DNA of 64,000 bases. It comes from Cryptomeria japonica (taxonomy: Eukaryota; Streptophyta; Pinopsida; Cupressales; Cupressaceae). Made by a program: the position numbers and the translations under genes. Below, piece after piece: positions 1-11,540 of this stretch (the stretch's first letter is position 1; the number at the start of each line of letters is the position of its first letter). The DNA is taken from contig NC_081411.1 in NCBI RefSeq assembly GCF_030272615.1, positions 153,687,971 to 153,751,970 of the forward strand, read 5' to 3'. A model generated the notes under the pieces. It saw only the letters and a program-made list of their open reading frames with translations. It was not told where the DNA came from and made no database searches.

Positions 1-1014
1 GGGGGGGATTAATTAAGTTGAATTAATTAATCAAAGGGGTTTATTGAAATGAACCTATTAAATAAATCCTTAGAGTTATTAATAAGTAGATGAAAGGGAG
101 GATTTAATCAAATTGCTAATAAATTTAATTAAATTGGGGAGGGAAATTAATTAAATAATTGCTTATTTAATTAATTATCTTTAGATCATTTTTAGGTGTA
201 TACAATAGTATTTTTTATATTATTTTGTATACATTATAAATATTTGTTTACATGATTTTCTCTCTTGGGGTTATGTGAAAATATTTCTATATGGTTATAA
301 AATTTATTTCTTCAAGAATGTATAAATGTCAACTAATGCCAAGATTCTTATGGAATAATAAGTACACATTATTTTTCAATTATATCAAGGGCATCCAAGG
401 ACACTTTCCAATAATGTTGGGGATACATAAAATAAATAGACGATTTCAAGGTAAATAGTACCTTTATCCTAACACTTATGGTTTGTAGTAATTACTTGCT
501 AGTGTTGATGCCCTCATTTACCTTTGCAAAGTATTGTAAGATTAAAAACAGTATACCCTACAATATTGACTCTACAAATTATCTTTACTTTAGTTTCCAC
601 TCTCATGGCATATTTTAGGATCATTTAAGCCAAACTTGGCCTTTATCCAACCGTTAATGTGTTGTGCTTTTATATGTTCAACCTTATTTTGTATGTTGCA
701 ATATATCTAGGCTATGTGTGTGATATGTTTTATCTCCATCGTATAAAGTCTTTGAGCACATTGTGTAAAACCTCGTCAAGGAACCCTAGAGGACAACAAC
801 TAAGAAATTAAACATAGCAATATTTTTTTGAAAAACAAATTACATAACATTACAAACTCAACTTGAAATTAAATATAAAATTTGCACATGTGAAAGATAA
901 TAATTCTCTAGACTATGTCCTCATGTGGCTTCCTTAATGTCACTACCTGCGCAACAACATAAATAACTCAAACCATAATAATCATCATGACATAGCATTT
1001 ACATGAGTAAACAT
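1..1014. other. AT-rich intergenic DNA
   Basis: No coding region, RNA gene or mobile-element terminus could be recognised. The stretch is AT-rich with many short TTAATTAA-like words near its start. It ends at the 5' LTR of element E1. Confidence 0.6.
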
Positions 1015-2190
1015 TGTTGGTAGAAGACATGGTTCCGGTGATGCTCCGGTAAAGATTGATGATGTTAGATGAATGGATATTACTTAGGGGTTTTCATTGA
1101 TGGCAACTCATCCTAGTAATCCTATCTGGTATATGGAGATTGGGTTTACCAGGAGTCTTAAGTAAGTTTGTTTTTTCATGAAGTATAAGTCTAGTTGGTG
1201 GAACACAGGGTATAGATCTGACAAGAATTATTTATTCCCAGTGATGTAGTTTTAGTTGTGGTGATTGTAATAGTTGATTGGATGTGTGAGTCATCTTTTC
1301 ATGCAATCCTAGCCTCTGGTGTTGATTCTAGAGCAAGTTTCTTGGTCTGGTATCTGGTATTGCAGGAAGAACAGGGTTATCCTCATATTTGATGGTGTAG
1401 CGTGTAGTTCAGATTCCTTAAGGTGATTTTGATGGATGTTGATGAGTCTAAGGTAATTGGGATGACCTATGGGAAGCTTGTGATCATATGTTTTAGGATC
1501 AGAATAATGATTTGTAGAAGGATTGAGCTGACATGAGCCTACACATTTCACATATTGTTGTTTTGAGAAGCCAATTAGTTGGAGATCTATTTTGGTGATG
1601 CGGATATATAAGATTGAATTGAATGATGATTTTGGAGATGTGTATGTATGTGAGATGGTGTTGAAAGAGATTGAGCGTAGTTTCATGTGCGCATCTTAAG
1701 TCTTCATGATCTGATACATGTAGCAGAGCATAGCAGTTTTCCTGAGTAATGACAGCAGAACATTCTTGAGACTAACTAGAACTGATTCCTGGCATTTGTA
1801 GATGCTATACTCCAATTCAGACGTTGTATTTTCTTCTATATCTCATTTGTAGGACAGTGAGTCCTTTGGGGTTGCAGCCCTATTTTGTAATTGAGCAATG
1901 AGCTCTAGGAAGTGTGACTAAATGCAAGTGCATTCCACTTTTATAATATTGTTTTACTACTAGCCATAATATAATAATATTGTGGGTACTCAATCCCACC
2001 GTGGTTTTTCCCTTTCTGGGTTTCCACGTAAAAATTCCGATGTTATGGTTTTGTGGTTATTTGCTTTGTGTTTCTACATTATAGTTTTTGTTCTCTGCAT
2101 GTGGTGGTTAAAGAATCACTTTTGTAAATTAGTAAGTTGCAGAACACTGATTTACCCCCCACCCCCTCTCAGTGTTCATTGATTCCAACA
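1015..2190 (+). repeat. 5' LTR of element E1
   Basis: The LTR starts TGTTGG and ends CCAACA, and is followed directly by a primer-binding site. It aligns by eye along its length with the LTR at 34339-35476. It contains the U3 segment TTTTCATTGATGGCAA at 1091-1106, the block CCCACCGTGG...GGGTTTCCACGTAAAA at about 1994-2033 and a C-rich tract at about 2154-2168, all shared with the other LTR families here. Confidence 0.85.
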
Positions 2191-2191
2191 A

Positions 2192-2204
2192 TTGGTATTA
2201 GAGC
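2192..2204 (+). promoter_or_regulatory. Primer-binding site of E1
   Basis: TTGGTATTAGAGC lies one base after the LTR. It is one base off the TGGTATCAGAGC consensus complementary to initiator methionine tRNA in plant Ty1/copia elements, and would prime minus-strand synthesis. Confidence 0.8.
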
Positions 2205-2258
2205 TTTGTGCCTTGGAAGAAACCTAATAGCTTGAGGAAGATCTAGAAGATTGAATCA

Positions 2259-3347
2259 ATGGACTCCGGTTTGCAGAGATAGCTTAGTGTGGCACTTGAA
2301 GATCTTGATGCAATGATGAAGGAAAAGAGTAGCCTGAAAAGAAATTTGAATGCACCTAAAGACTTCATTAAGACATTGAAAGATCAACTGAACACTTCTA
2401 GAGAAAAGAGAAAGGAGCTAATGGTTAAACTGCAAGAGAAAGAAGAACAAAGTGTTGACAATCAAATCCTACAAGATAATACCGATGAATGTGAGAAGTT
2501 GGCCAGGGAGAATGCAGTTTTTAAGAATGAGATGCAATCTATTGTCATGAAGCTGACTAAGGAGATTGAAGACAGGAAGAAGAATGAAGAAACCCTGACT
2601 CAATCATTGAAGGAAATATTTGATGAATGTTGCAGATTGACATATGAGAATGATTAGTTGAAGCTTGAATTGGTGCAAACAAAGAATGATGGACAAGAAC
2701 TTGAAAGGCAGATCATAATTCTGAGAGATGAGATGACTACTGCAAATGAATACAAAGAAAAGTTCAAAGCTAGTTCAGCTCAGATGGATGAGATGCTGGA
2801 AAGTCAGAGACATGGAAAAGACATGCAAGGACTTGGATTTGAGAAAGGAGAATCCTTCGGTTTTGGTCAGAGAAATCATCAACAAAAGAACAAGAAACCT
2901 CTAGTAAGACAGCCTAATACCTATAAATTCAATGGTAAATGTTTTGTTTGTGGTAAATTTGATCATATGGAAAATCAATGCAGAATTAGGATGAATAATG
3001 GGATGATGAATAATATGAACAATGGTCCTACCTTTACCGGTCAGTGTTTTCAATGCAACAGCTTTGGACATAAATCAAATCTATGCAGAATGATGAACAA
3101 TTTCCAGAATACAAGATGTTATGCTTGTGGAATGTTTGGACATATCTCTAACCAATCCATGATGAGACAAAATCAAATAAACTTCAGGCCTATGCAAAGA
3201 AATGTTGGTTGTCATGCATGCAACAAACTAGGTCATATTGCAAAACATTGCAAAAGCAGGAATGCGCCGGTGAACAAGAACAATCAAGATGAGAGAGGCA
3301 AAGCAAATGTAGATGAAATTAGAGATCAAAATAGAAGATGTGGGTGA
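2259..3347 (+). pseudogene. E1 ORF1: coiled-coil and CCHC zinc-knuckle gag-like protein
   Basis: One reading frame of 363 codons runs from ATG 2259, starting MDSGL, to the stop at 3345-3347, broken by in-frame stops at 2280 and 2655. Residues 1 to about 190 are Lys/Glu-rich heptad-like sequence, a predicted coiled coil. Four CX2CX4HX4C-type knuckles follow at about residues 228-328: CFVCGKFDHMENQC, CFQCNSFGHKSNLC, CYACGMFGHISNQS (last Cys lost) and CHACNKLGHIAKHC. Such knuckles bind RNA in Gag nucleocapsids. The same architecture and length occur in B (14556-15668) and E2 (35545 to 44080). A typical copia Gag core like that of element A is not visible, so calling it Gag is inference. The two stops make this copy non-functional. 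Confidence 0.75.
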
Positions 3348-3825
3348 AAAAGGAAGATTCAAATATGTGAAATGGCTCCACACCTGAATCTGGTGATGGA
3401 ACCTTATCCGATAACTGGGTCATTTTTGCTTTAGGGGGCAAATTTTCAAGCAGGTCTTTCGAACCCCCTTGCGGAGATCTATAACCAGTCAAGGATGGTT
3501 GCAAATGATAGAGAACAATTATGCAGTTGATAACTAGAAGTTTATGGTGGTCTGATAATCCGATGAAATAAATGTTGAAAAATAGTGCAACCGGAAGCCT
3601 TTAAGGTTGTGCATTTATTACAACTCTAAATTAGGTTAAAAAGGGCATTTTAGTCATTCATTTTTCACATTATGAATGAAGAGTAAGAGAAGAAGAGCAA
3701 GGAGAGCGATTTTGAGCTATGATAATCGAGCTAGAAGTGATCATTCAGAGATTTGTTGCATCCAATTGAGATCGAAAGAGGTATTTATTCATTCATGAGC
3801 AATCTTTTCATACCCTAAATTTGAC
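3348..3825 (+). other. ORF1-ORF2 spacer with G-rich tract and leader-like sequence
   Basis: This 478-base gap between ORF1 and ORF2 carries no ORF of note. It has a purine tract TTAGGGGGCAAATTTT near 3432, a purine-rich stretch near 3677-3709 and AGGTATTT at 3779-3786, shortly before the ORF2 ATG. E2 has equivalents at 44081-44590 (TTAGGGGGAAGATTTT; AGGTATTT at 44539-44546). B has AGGTATTT on the minus strand at 14257-14264. Confidence 0.5.
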
Positions 3826-5670
3826 ATGGCATCTGCATCTAATGTTGTGACTCCTTTGGTGGTGGAAATTTTTGAGAGAGCCAGACCTGTATTCAAGAGG
3901 CATCCATTTAAATCGATTGAAGATGATTTGGAAGGAGCATTTTCTTCAGTCCCATACGATGTGCTTCATAATGAGGATATCAGGGCTTATATCCACTGCA
4001 GCATTGAAGAATTGGGCAATGTCGATATGTTATCAATCTACAACAAGCATTTGTTAGATAGTTTGGGAAATCTGAAGCCCAATTTTAAGGCACTTCAGGA
4101 TAAGGGTTTTGTGTAATTTATTCATTTTCCGGTGCTCGATGAAGCAGAATGGGTTGGATATATTCTAAGTAGAGTTCACGATGAATTCATGTGGATAGAT
4201 CGACCTTATAAGATAACCAAGAAAGCCATAGAATCAGTTACTTGTTTAAAAGCAACCGATGAAGTCCTCGAATAAGGAAAATATAGAATACAACACTAAC
4301 AAAGATTATTGGATCTCAGTTTGATAGCCAGTCAATGACCATCAATGATATTATTTAGCATGATGTTAGATTTGACTTGATGGTGATCAGATACAAGGTA
4401 TATCAATCGAGTAGGCTGAATTCTATCTCTGACATGACCATATTTGCAGCCCATGAAATGCTAAAGGAAGACAAAAGGTATGATTGGTGTACAGTGATTC
4501 TCAATGAGTTGATGAGCAACTTGGAGAAGATAAAACAAGATAAGAAACATGTCTTCAAGTTTGGATCCTTAATTGTCTGTCTAGCACTCTATTTCATGAG
4601 TGAGATCCCTGGAATTGGAAAAGTCCAATGGGCTTATGATAGGCCAATAGCCATACAAATCAAGGAAGGATTGATAGGTTTGGGTGACAATGTAATGCAA
4701 AAATCAGCTTTACGGGGCTATTTCAAAACATTTCAAGCCACTATGAAAATCTGAGAGAGAATCCCTAAAGACATAGTGGAGAAGTATGAGAAAACTATCT
4801 ATTTTATGGTTGATAAGGATCAATGTCATATGGAGGCATTTGATCCAAGAATTGTCTAGACCATGCCCATGGGGTATGAGGTGGATGCAGACACACTTGA
4901 TACATATGCTCAACACTTGTTGAGTCAACTAGTGAACTAGAAAGAGGAGAGATTTGGCATTTTCCAGGAGAAGGATCTGGACCTGCACAAGAAATTCACT
5001 GGGCCTGGAAGAAAAAGAAAGGTTAGAAAGGAAGTTGAAAATTTTGCAAAACAAATAGGCATAACCCAGGAAGCAGTGCAAAGAGTCAGAGAGAAAAATA
5101 TACTGAAGGAGGATGATATGGTGAAGCCACAAGCTAAATCAATTCCCCCTCCTTCCAAGAAAGCTAAGGCTAAGCAAAACAAGTTTGCACTTACCTCCGG
5201 TGTGTAGAAGTTGGTCCCTCCACCTAAGCCTCAATAAATATCAACTGGTGGAGTAGAAAAGAGGAAGATAAATTTTCAAGGAAGTATGTAGCAGTAGAGG
5301 ATGAAATTGAATCAGATGAAGAGGTTGGAGAGGTGAAGAAAACAACTACATTTGCCAGAGTAGTCAGAAAACCTCTATTTGGTGATGCTCCACTTGCAAA
5401 GAAAGCTAAAACACAAGGAGAGAAATCCGGAAAAACAAGAGCAGGCAAGAAGAAATATGAGATAGATGAAGCTCTTAAGTCGGGTAAGATTGAAGGTTCC
5501 TAGACTATTGCTCCTCAATTACATAAGACTGTAGATACAATAGTAAATGAAGGTAACTTGATAAACCTTTCTATATATTATGAGCATTCTACTGAAAAAG
5601 TTCAGAGAGCTATTGAAGAAGAAGTTATACATTATATGAATTCTTTTAGTAAAGCATTGATTGAACTATC
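3826..5670 (+). pseudogene. E1 ORF2, proximal part: unrecognised retroelement protein
   Basis: The region begins MASASNVV and has several stops and frameshifts. I do not recognise the family. Block 1 is conserved with E2 and B: an acidic GAFS/GTFS motif, then ED(I/P)..YIHC..(E/D)ELG, then an SRVH motif, then KIKQDKK..FKFG and a hydrophobic segment ending EIPGIGK. After block 1 come a basic segment with Lys-rich and Pro-rich linkers and the start of conserved block 2, ending SKALIELSNE at the insertion of element A. The protein continues at 21351. No protease, polymerase or integrase signature is present. Its place downstream of an RNA-binding-type ORF1 suggests a structural or accessory role, but this is not shown. 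Confidence 0.65.
5666..5670. repeat. Target-site duplication CTATC (left) of element A
   Basis: CTATC occurs immediately before the left LTR of A and again at 21351-21355 immediately after the right LTR. The flanking ORF2 reading rejoins across it. Confidence 0.9.
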
Positions 5671-7096
5671 TAATGAATAATGATGAACAATAGATACCCT
5701 AACTGGTACTACGGGGGGGAGAGGGGGTGAATCAGTACAGTCAAAGACTTTCTGACAATCTTTTCAAGCTAAAACAACACTAACCGGTTGTCTTCATTAC
5801 TAAACTTAACCATGGCAATATCAGTTAAATACAGTAAGACTTAAGACAACATAGATCGGTAAGTCTGAACACTTCAAATACATTTAATGCTTGATAGCTA
5901 CTTTACCCATAAACATATGCATGTGGTGTGTCACCAATACCGTAACCATTAGCTCTGCATGCATAATCACTTAAACAAAGAACACTTAATCATCACATGA
6001 AAAATGCACAACACACGACACACAGATTTTTCACATGGAAACCCAAATGGAAAAAACCACGGTGGGGATGAATACCCACAAGCTTGTTTTTGAGCTCTTT
6101 TGAAGCTCACTCTATTAGGAGCCTAGTCTGGTTAAAGACTTTACAATAAGGTTCTGCTAGGAACCGATCCTGTTAAAGATCACCTAGTTAAGGGATGGCT
6201 ATATACCCAATTAAAGGTTGAAACCCTATTAAAGGTTACCTTGCTAGAGGATTTGAAGAACTCAATGAGCTTGAGTCACATGGTTAGAGGATTTACAGTA
6301 AGCCTATTAAATCTACCCGACAAAGGGATTTTCCTTTTGTTGAAATAGTTAGAAGACAATAGGTAAAGCTTTGATCTGATAACAGCACTGTATGCTAAGG
6401 CAGATCCTTTTCAATTCCTCTACTTCTATAATCACACTCTGCAGTTTTTCTCTTACTGGTCTGGCAAGTATCTCATCACTCGGATACACACACAACATTT
6501 TCCAACAACTTACAATAAAAAACATCATTGACCTTATAGACAACAATTAGGTTGGTAGCATAAACCCTAAACCCTAAGTATTTTAGGTTTACATTACAAG
6601 CGGTCCTAACTATCCAAATATTTTGCATAGAGCAATACAATTTCAAACAGATCACAAGACAATCTGCATCGTCCATTCTTCACCGCACATAGAAATTAGT
6701 AACTCATCACACTTTCTTCTCATACCGCTAAGAAGAATGTTCATTCCCGAGGTAGACATTTAATGCAGTCGATCTTCTCATGCAAGATCCTCAAGGAAAT
6801 CCTTCACGTGCACAAAGCTGATGTGGCATCACGATCTCATCTTCATCTCTTAGCTAACTTAACACAAAATGTCATCAGTTGCATCGCACAAGTGAGATTG
6901 CTAAACCAAAAACCCTAGAGCTGAGACTACCAACCGGTAGTCACACTCAGTGAAATCCCGACACCAGTTCACTGCATTTCTTCAAACCGGTTCACCAACT
7001 TCTTCCAATCTACATACCGGTTCACTTACACTTATTGACATCAATGACAACATGCATTATCATCATATCAACATGTCGGTTCATCATATGCCAACA
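5671..7096 (-). repeat. 3' LTR of element A (left in the window)
   Basis: It runs from TAATGAATAATG (TG mutated to TA) to ATATGCCAACA and aligns with 19944-21350. It contains a G-run block at about 5711-5734, the GGAAACCC...GGTGGGG block at about 6038-6067, a short AAACCCTAAACCCTAA run at 6562-6577 and the U3 arm TTGACATCAATGACAA at 7035-7050. Confidence 0.9.
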
Positions 7097-7122
7097 ATCT
7101 CCCCCTTTGGCATTGATGGCAA
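7097..7122 (-). promoter_or_regulatory. Polypurine tract of element A with adjoining inverted-repeat arm
   Basis: On the minus strand this reads CCAAAGGGGGAGAT immediately upstream of the 3' LTR, the usual plus-strand primer position. The adjoining TTGCCATCAATGCCAA (7107-7122) is nearly the inverse of the U3 arm at 7035-7050. B and D have the same segment. Confidence 0.85.
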
Positions 7123-7353
7123 TACTCAGTGTAGCATTGCAACTGTAAACATCATAGACCAGTGTATTCTGCTTCATCAGATATCTTCTCCCCATACATC
7201 AGATATATTCTCCCCCTTTGACAACAATGCCAAAGTGGAGGCACAAGCTTCCATTTTCCACTATTTTTCTCTCCCTATGGAGTAGCATCCTTCAACACAT
7301 CAATCCAGAAAGATTTGACACTGTAGTACCTGACTGATGTGGAGCACACAACT

Positions 7354-8085
7354 TTAGTTGACTTCATGAAGGGGCAGAACCCCTAATTCACCTCTTAGAT
7401 AGGTAAATGTGGTCTTCGGTAAGGGCTTAGTGAATATATCTACTAGTTGCTCCTTACTGGAAACATGTTCTAGTACAAACTCCTTATTCTTGACCTTTTC
7501 TCTCAAAAAGTGATACTTAAGCTCAATGTGCTTAGTTCTAGCATGCAATACTGGATTCTTGGAAATATTTATTGCACTTTTGTTGTCACAAAATATATTC
7601 ACCGGTTTAGATACAGGTACTTTGAAACCTTTCAATAAATGTTTCATCCGGATTGCTTGAGTGCAATTCATAAATGCTGCCACATATTCTGCTTCAGTTG
7701 TAGACTGAGAAATGCATCTCTGCTTCTTACTCGTCCACAAGACTAGTCTTCCACCAAGAAAGAATGCTCCACCGATTGTTCTTTTTCGGTCGTCCACATT
7801 ACCTGCCCAATCGGTATCGGTGTATACTTTGAGGTTAAAGTCACCATTATATGGATACCACAATCCATAGTCAATTGTTCATTTCAAATATCTAAGAATC
7901 CGCTTGATAGCTACCAAGTGGGATTCTATTGGACTTTTTTGAAAACAAGCTACTATGCCCATGGCATGAGCAATATCTAGTTTGTTGTGCACCACATAGT
8001 GAAGCTTAGCGATCATTGACCAGTACTCCTTCTCATTCACCAATGCCGAATCATCTTCCTTAGTCAGTTTATAGCCGGTCACCAT
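7354..8085 (-). pseudogene. Element A RNase H and C-terminal pol
   Basis: This is the C-terminal part of the copia polyprotein. It begins just after the B insertion with VTGYKLTKEDD, then has a WSMIAKLHY segment, KRILRYLK, a stop, the RNase H start TDTDWAGNVDDR, QSTTEAEYVA, FCDNKSAINISKNPV, HARTKHIELKYHF and the closing VDIFTKPLP. These are the standard landmarks of copia RNase H. The upstream portion of the same reading is at 16546-17441, separated by element B. One in-frame stop at about 7879 interrupts it. It would degrade RNA of the RNA/DNA hybrid in reverse transcription. Confidence 0.9.
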
Positions 8086-8095
8086 CGGTGTACCA

Positions 8096-8844
8096 TGTTA
8101 GGATTCCCAAAGATACTGAGAGGGGGGGTGAATTAGTATCTAACCAGTTTAAGAATTTACTTGACTTAAAACATGAAAAACATATTAAAACTGTGTACCG
8201 GTAAACCAGAAATAATGCAGTAAACAAGAATAACAACAACCCCATGAGAAGCACACCATAACATAGTATTTTAATGAGGAAACCCGGTGTGGGAAAAACC
8301 TCGGTGGGATTTGTGACCCACAATATTTTCTTACTGGCCAATAAGGGAATATTACTCTTACAATAGGGGCCTGCACATGCAGGAAGGCCAAGTGCCTAGA
8401 GCTCACTGCTCAATTACAAAAGAAGTCACACTAACTTACAAAAATGGATTATATTAATCCAATGTCTTGTATTGCTTCATATTAGCATCTGCTATGCCAG
8501 ATCCAGTACCGGTTTAAGCTCTGCTACATACATAAACCCTTAACCTATAATTTGCATATTAGGTTTGCTTATCTTGCATCCTATCACATATATTTCCTAA
8601 TACAAAATGATCTCATACATATATGAGTCATATTACAACTCACCATGTCAGCTTACAATGATTTTACAATTAATTACAAAATACATTTCAAACAAAATTG
8701 AGGTCGGCCAAGGTATCAATGTAGAGTTTGTCATTGCCGGTGCCAATATCTTGTCTTGTCAGTATCATATGATTGCAAGGTTGCCATCAATGACAAAACC
8801 TTCAATCACCTACAATTTCTCATTGGAGTGTGCATTTTCCAACA
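8096..8844 (-). repeat. 3' LTR of element B (left in the window)
   Basis: 749 bases, TGTTAGGATTCC to TTTCCAACA. It aligns with the right LTR (801 bases), the length difference being mainly a CCGGTGTCC-type repeat tract present only in the right copy. It carries the U3 arm TTGCCATCAATGACAA at 8781-8796. Confidence 0.9.
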
Positions 8845-8870
8845 ATCTCCCCCTTTGGCATTGATGGCAA
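8845..8870 (-). promoter_or_regulatory. Polypurine tract of element B with adjoining inverted-repeat arm
   Basis: On the minus strand it reads TTGCCATCAATGCCAA then AGGGGGAGAT, ending at the LTR. It is the same as the tract of autonomous elements A and D, although the B LTR is otherwise of a different family. Confidence 0.85.
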
Positions 8871-9328
8871 CACTCATGAGAAAAATCAAAAGTGTCAAAA
8901 AATGATATCCAAAAATAGTCTGTAAAAAAATTGTTTTTCCAAAATTGTATGCTCAAAACTGTATGCTCCCCCTGAGTAGATGAAGTCCCTTCCTTCTGAC
9001 CATTTTTCTCATCCCACTACTCCCCCTTTGACATCAATAACAAAGGTTGTCATTTGTTGTCAGTGGAGTCTTGCCTGGATTCTTATAACTGGTGGGTTAC
9101 AATCTAAAAGATATCTGTCAAAACTAAATTTATGCAATTGCTGAATGTTCTGTTGTCTTTTATTGCCTCTTGTGTTCTCTGCACTGTACTGGTGAGTATG
9201 TGCATTTTCTCTTCCAGTGTCTTCAGTCTAGGAACCAGAGCTTCAGATATTTCTTTTCTCAAAGAAATAAGATACTCTAGTCTTGGACTAAGTCTGCATT
9301 TTAAGTCCTTTGCCTTATCCTTTATTCC

Positions 9329-11307
9329 CTATTTGTTTTTCTCCAATTTCTTGATTTTCTCTTCCTGCTCTGCAATTTTCTTTTCTAATTCCAAAAATGA
9401 ATCTGATGTTTCAATCAAATTGCCAGCAATATTATTTATCTTCTTTTGAGCTTTGTTGATCTCCTTATCAAGATCCTTTGTTAAGACATTTGTTCTGCAA
9501 GTATCCCTGTATAGTTTCTTGAAGTCATAGATTATTTCTCCAAGTTTCGGTAAAAGGGTATCCATTTCTTCCTTTTTTTTCTTTACAATATCCTCAAATA
9601 ATTTCTCTTTTTCTTTTATCATTCTCTCCTTAAATGTATCCTCATTTATTTGATCAACAGTTACTAGGTTGCCAGTGATAAACTTAGACAATGTGTCTAG
9701 TTGACCTAAAGAATCTTTATTCTCGACACTGCACTTTGGTGCTATCAATTTAAGAATTGGTATAGTATCATCAATAGCCTTATAGGCTTGTGCATTAAAT
9801 TCCGTGATCTTCTTTATTGAATCTAATAAGACCTTTGTTACATTAGTAGGTCTGAATTCTGTCATAGTTGTACCAGATGTTTGTCCAACAGTTTTTACAA
9901 TAGCCATGCTACCAGTGGTGGTTATTTCCTTGCTTTGTTCAACCTCTGGTAGGTCTGTCTGTGTTTGCGTTTCCACAAACAAAGGTTTAGGCTTTTCAGT
10001 TTGGTTGGGTGGTACTATCTATGTCTGTACCTATGCTTCAACCTGTACCTATTTGGGTTTCTCCAATTGTGTCCCAGACGGTTTCTCTGAGCTTTCAGTT
10101 GTTGGTTCCTCAGTTTGTTCCTCTGAACTTTCCTTAGCTGGTTCTTCAGATGGTTTGTTTGTTATATCTACTGGTTTCTCAGTGGTATCCTCTGCCAGTT
10201 GCTCTACCTGTGAAGGTTTTTCTATGTTTATCTCAACTTCTATAGCCAGTGACTCAGTAGTCACATCTTTCTCCTTATCCTCAGTGGTCTCTCTGTCAAC
10301 CACGACATTAACTTCCTGAGTATCTACATTTACTGTATACAAAATTTCTGATTTAGGGTTTGTATCTTCTACCAGAGTCTCCATACTCTCAGTGTCTGGT
10401 TGATTTGCAGTAGTGTCTACCGGTGGACTATCTGAAGGAGGTGGAGTCATATTGTCAGTTATTTTTAAACTCGGTGGTCCACCTACCTTGCCTTTACCCT
10501 TGTCTCTGTCCTTTTGATATACTTTGATAGTTTTAGGTCTGAGTAACTCTTCCTCTTTTTCTTTTTCCACAAAGAAAATATCCCATCCATCAGTTGTTTC
10601 CTCAGATACTTCAGTTACTCTGCCAGCCATTAATGCTACATGTCGGTGAGCAGTAGAGAATACTGTCTGGTTAGCCTCACTGACTAATTTGTCTATTTCA
10701 TCAGGTGAGTTAACTGGATGCACTGCCAGTAATTTTTCAATTTTAATCTTTTTATCTAGTTCAACAATAGATAATCTTCTAGCTTCCAATCTCCTATACA
10801 AGTCATTTGGAATTTCATCAACAATTTGCATCAAAAATTTATTGTATATATCTAAGTGTAGAATTACACTATTCTCTATACTTTCCTTATCATCAGCTGA
10901 TAGTGTATTGTATATTTTATTGATATTCTTCAGCTTACCATCCTTTGTAATTTCGCCAAGAAGTTTGTCAATGGGGGCAATAGTTTGTTTCACCTTCTTC
11001 TTAGGAGTCATCTTCTTTGTCGAAGGCCTTACTACCTGTTGCTTCTGTCTTGTCCTTTTTGGTGTAGGAGAAGGTGTCAGTGAAGGTTTTCTTTTCCTCT
11101 CAACTCTCTTGAATACAGCAGGTATGTCACTTTTTGAATAAGTTCCAACCGATGAAAGGTGAGTTTCCGGTTGAAGTGCTTCCAACTCACTTTCAGTTAT
11201 ACCAGTTTGTTTTAGCACATCTTCCTTGATTGCCTTTGCCTGTCGGGTTCCTTTTCTAACGGTTGCTTCTACCTTGTTAACTCTTTTCCTTGATTGTATA
11301 GTGCTCT
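9329..11307 (-). pseudogene. Element B ORF2, distal part: basic linker, conserved block 2, acidic tail, coiled-coil end
   Basis: Two long open stretches (11218-10049, 389 codons; 9982-9329, 217 codons) are the downstream part of ORF2. In order: a Lys/Arg/Pro-rich segment (KRKPSLTPSPTPKRTRQKQ); conserved block 2 (LLGEITKDGKLKNINKIYN, later EIPNDLYRRLEARR), shared with E1 across 5670/21351 and with E2 at about 46170-46400; an acidic Thr/Ser/Glu/Pro-rich low-complexity tail; and a Lys/Glu-rich helical C-terminus likely to form a coiled coil. Weaker reading continues toward the polypurine tract. The whole ORF2 would be roughly 1,100 codons. I recognise no enzyme domain. These open stretches are the longest in the lineage here. 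Confidence 0.65.
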
Positions 11308-11535
11308 CAATTATTTCTACACTACCAAATACTTTCTCTTATGGTTCCTTAGGAGCTTCAAGGAGGGATTTTGCATAAGTTTCTATGATGTTATCATCTG
11401 CCTCATAGCCCATTTCAGTTACCCAGATGGTTCTAGGGATAACTGTCTCCATCCAAATTTCATCTTCTTGATCATAAAATAGATTTCCTTTTGATACTTA
11501 TCCACAATAGCTTATGATAGTCTTACTCTGGTCTT
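11308..11535 (-). repeat. 228-bp duplicated ORF2 segment, copy next to the C primer-binding site
   Basis: This segment repeats 13098-13326 with a few base differences and a one-base gap. Both encode the ORF2 stretch around VDKYQKEIYF. This copy joins directly to the primer-binding-like site of LTR C. Confidence 0.85.
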
Positions 11536-11540
11536 ACTCT

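Noticed and set aside
1309-1686. Minus-strand open frame of 125 codons
   Set aside because: It lies within the E1 5' LTR and reads opposite to the element.
6562-6577. Telomere-like AAACCCTAAACCCTAA runs (also 20811, 37247 and 43179 regions)
   Set aside because: Only two or three units, at the same position in each A and D LTR; they are part of the LTR, not a telomere or an interstitial telomeric array.
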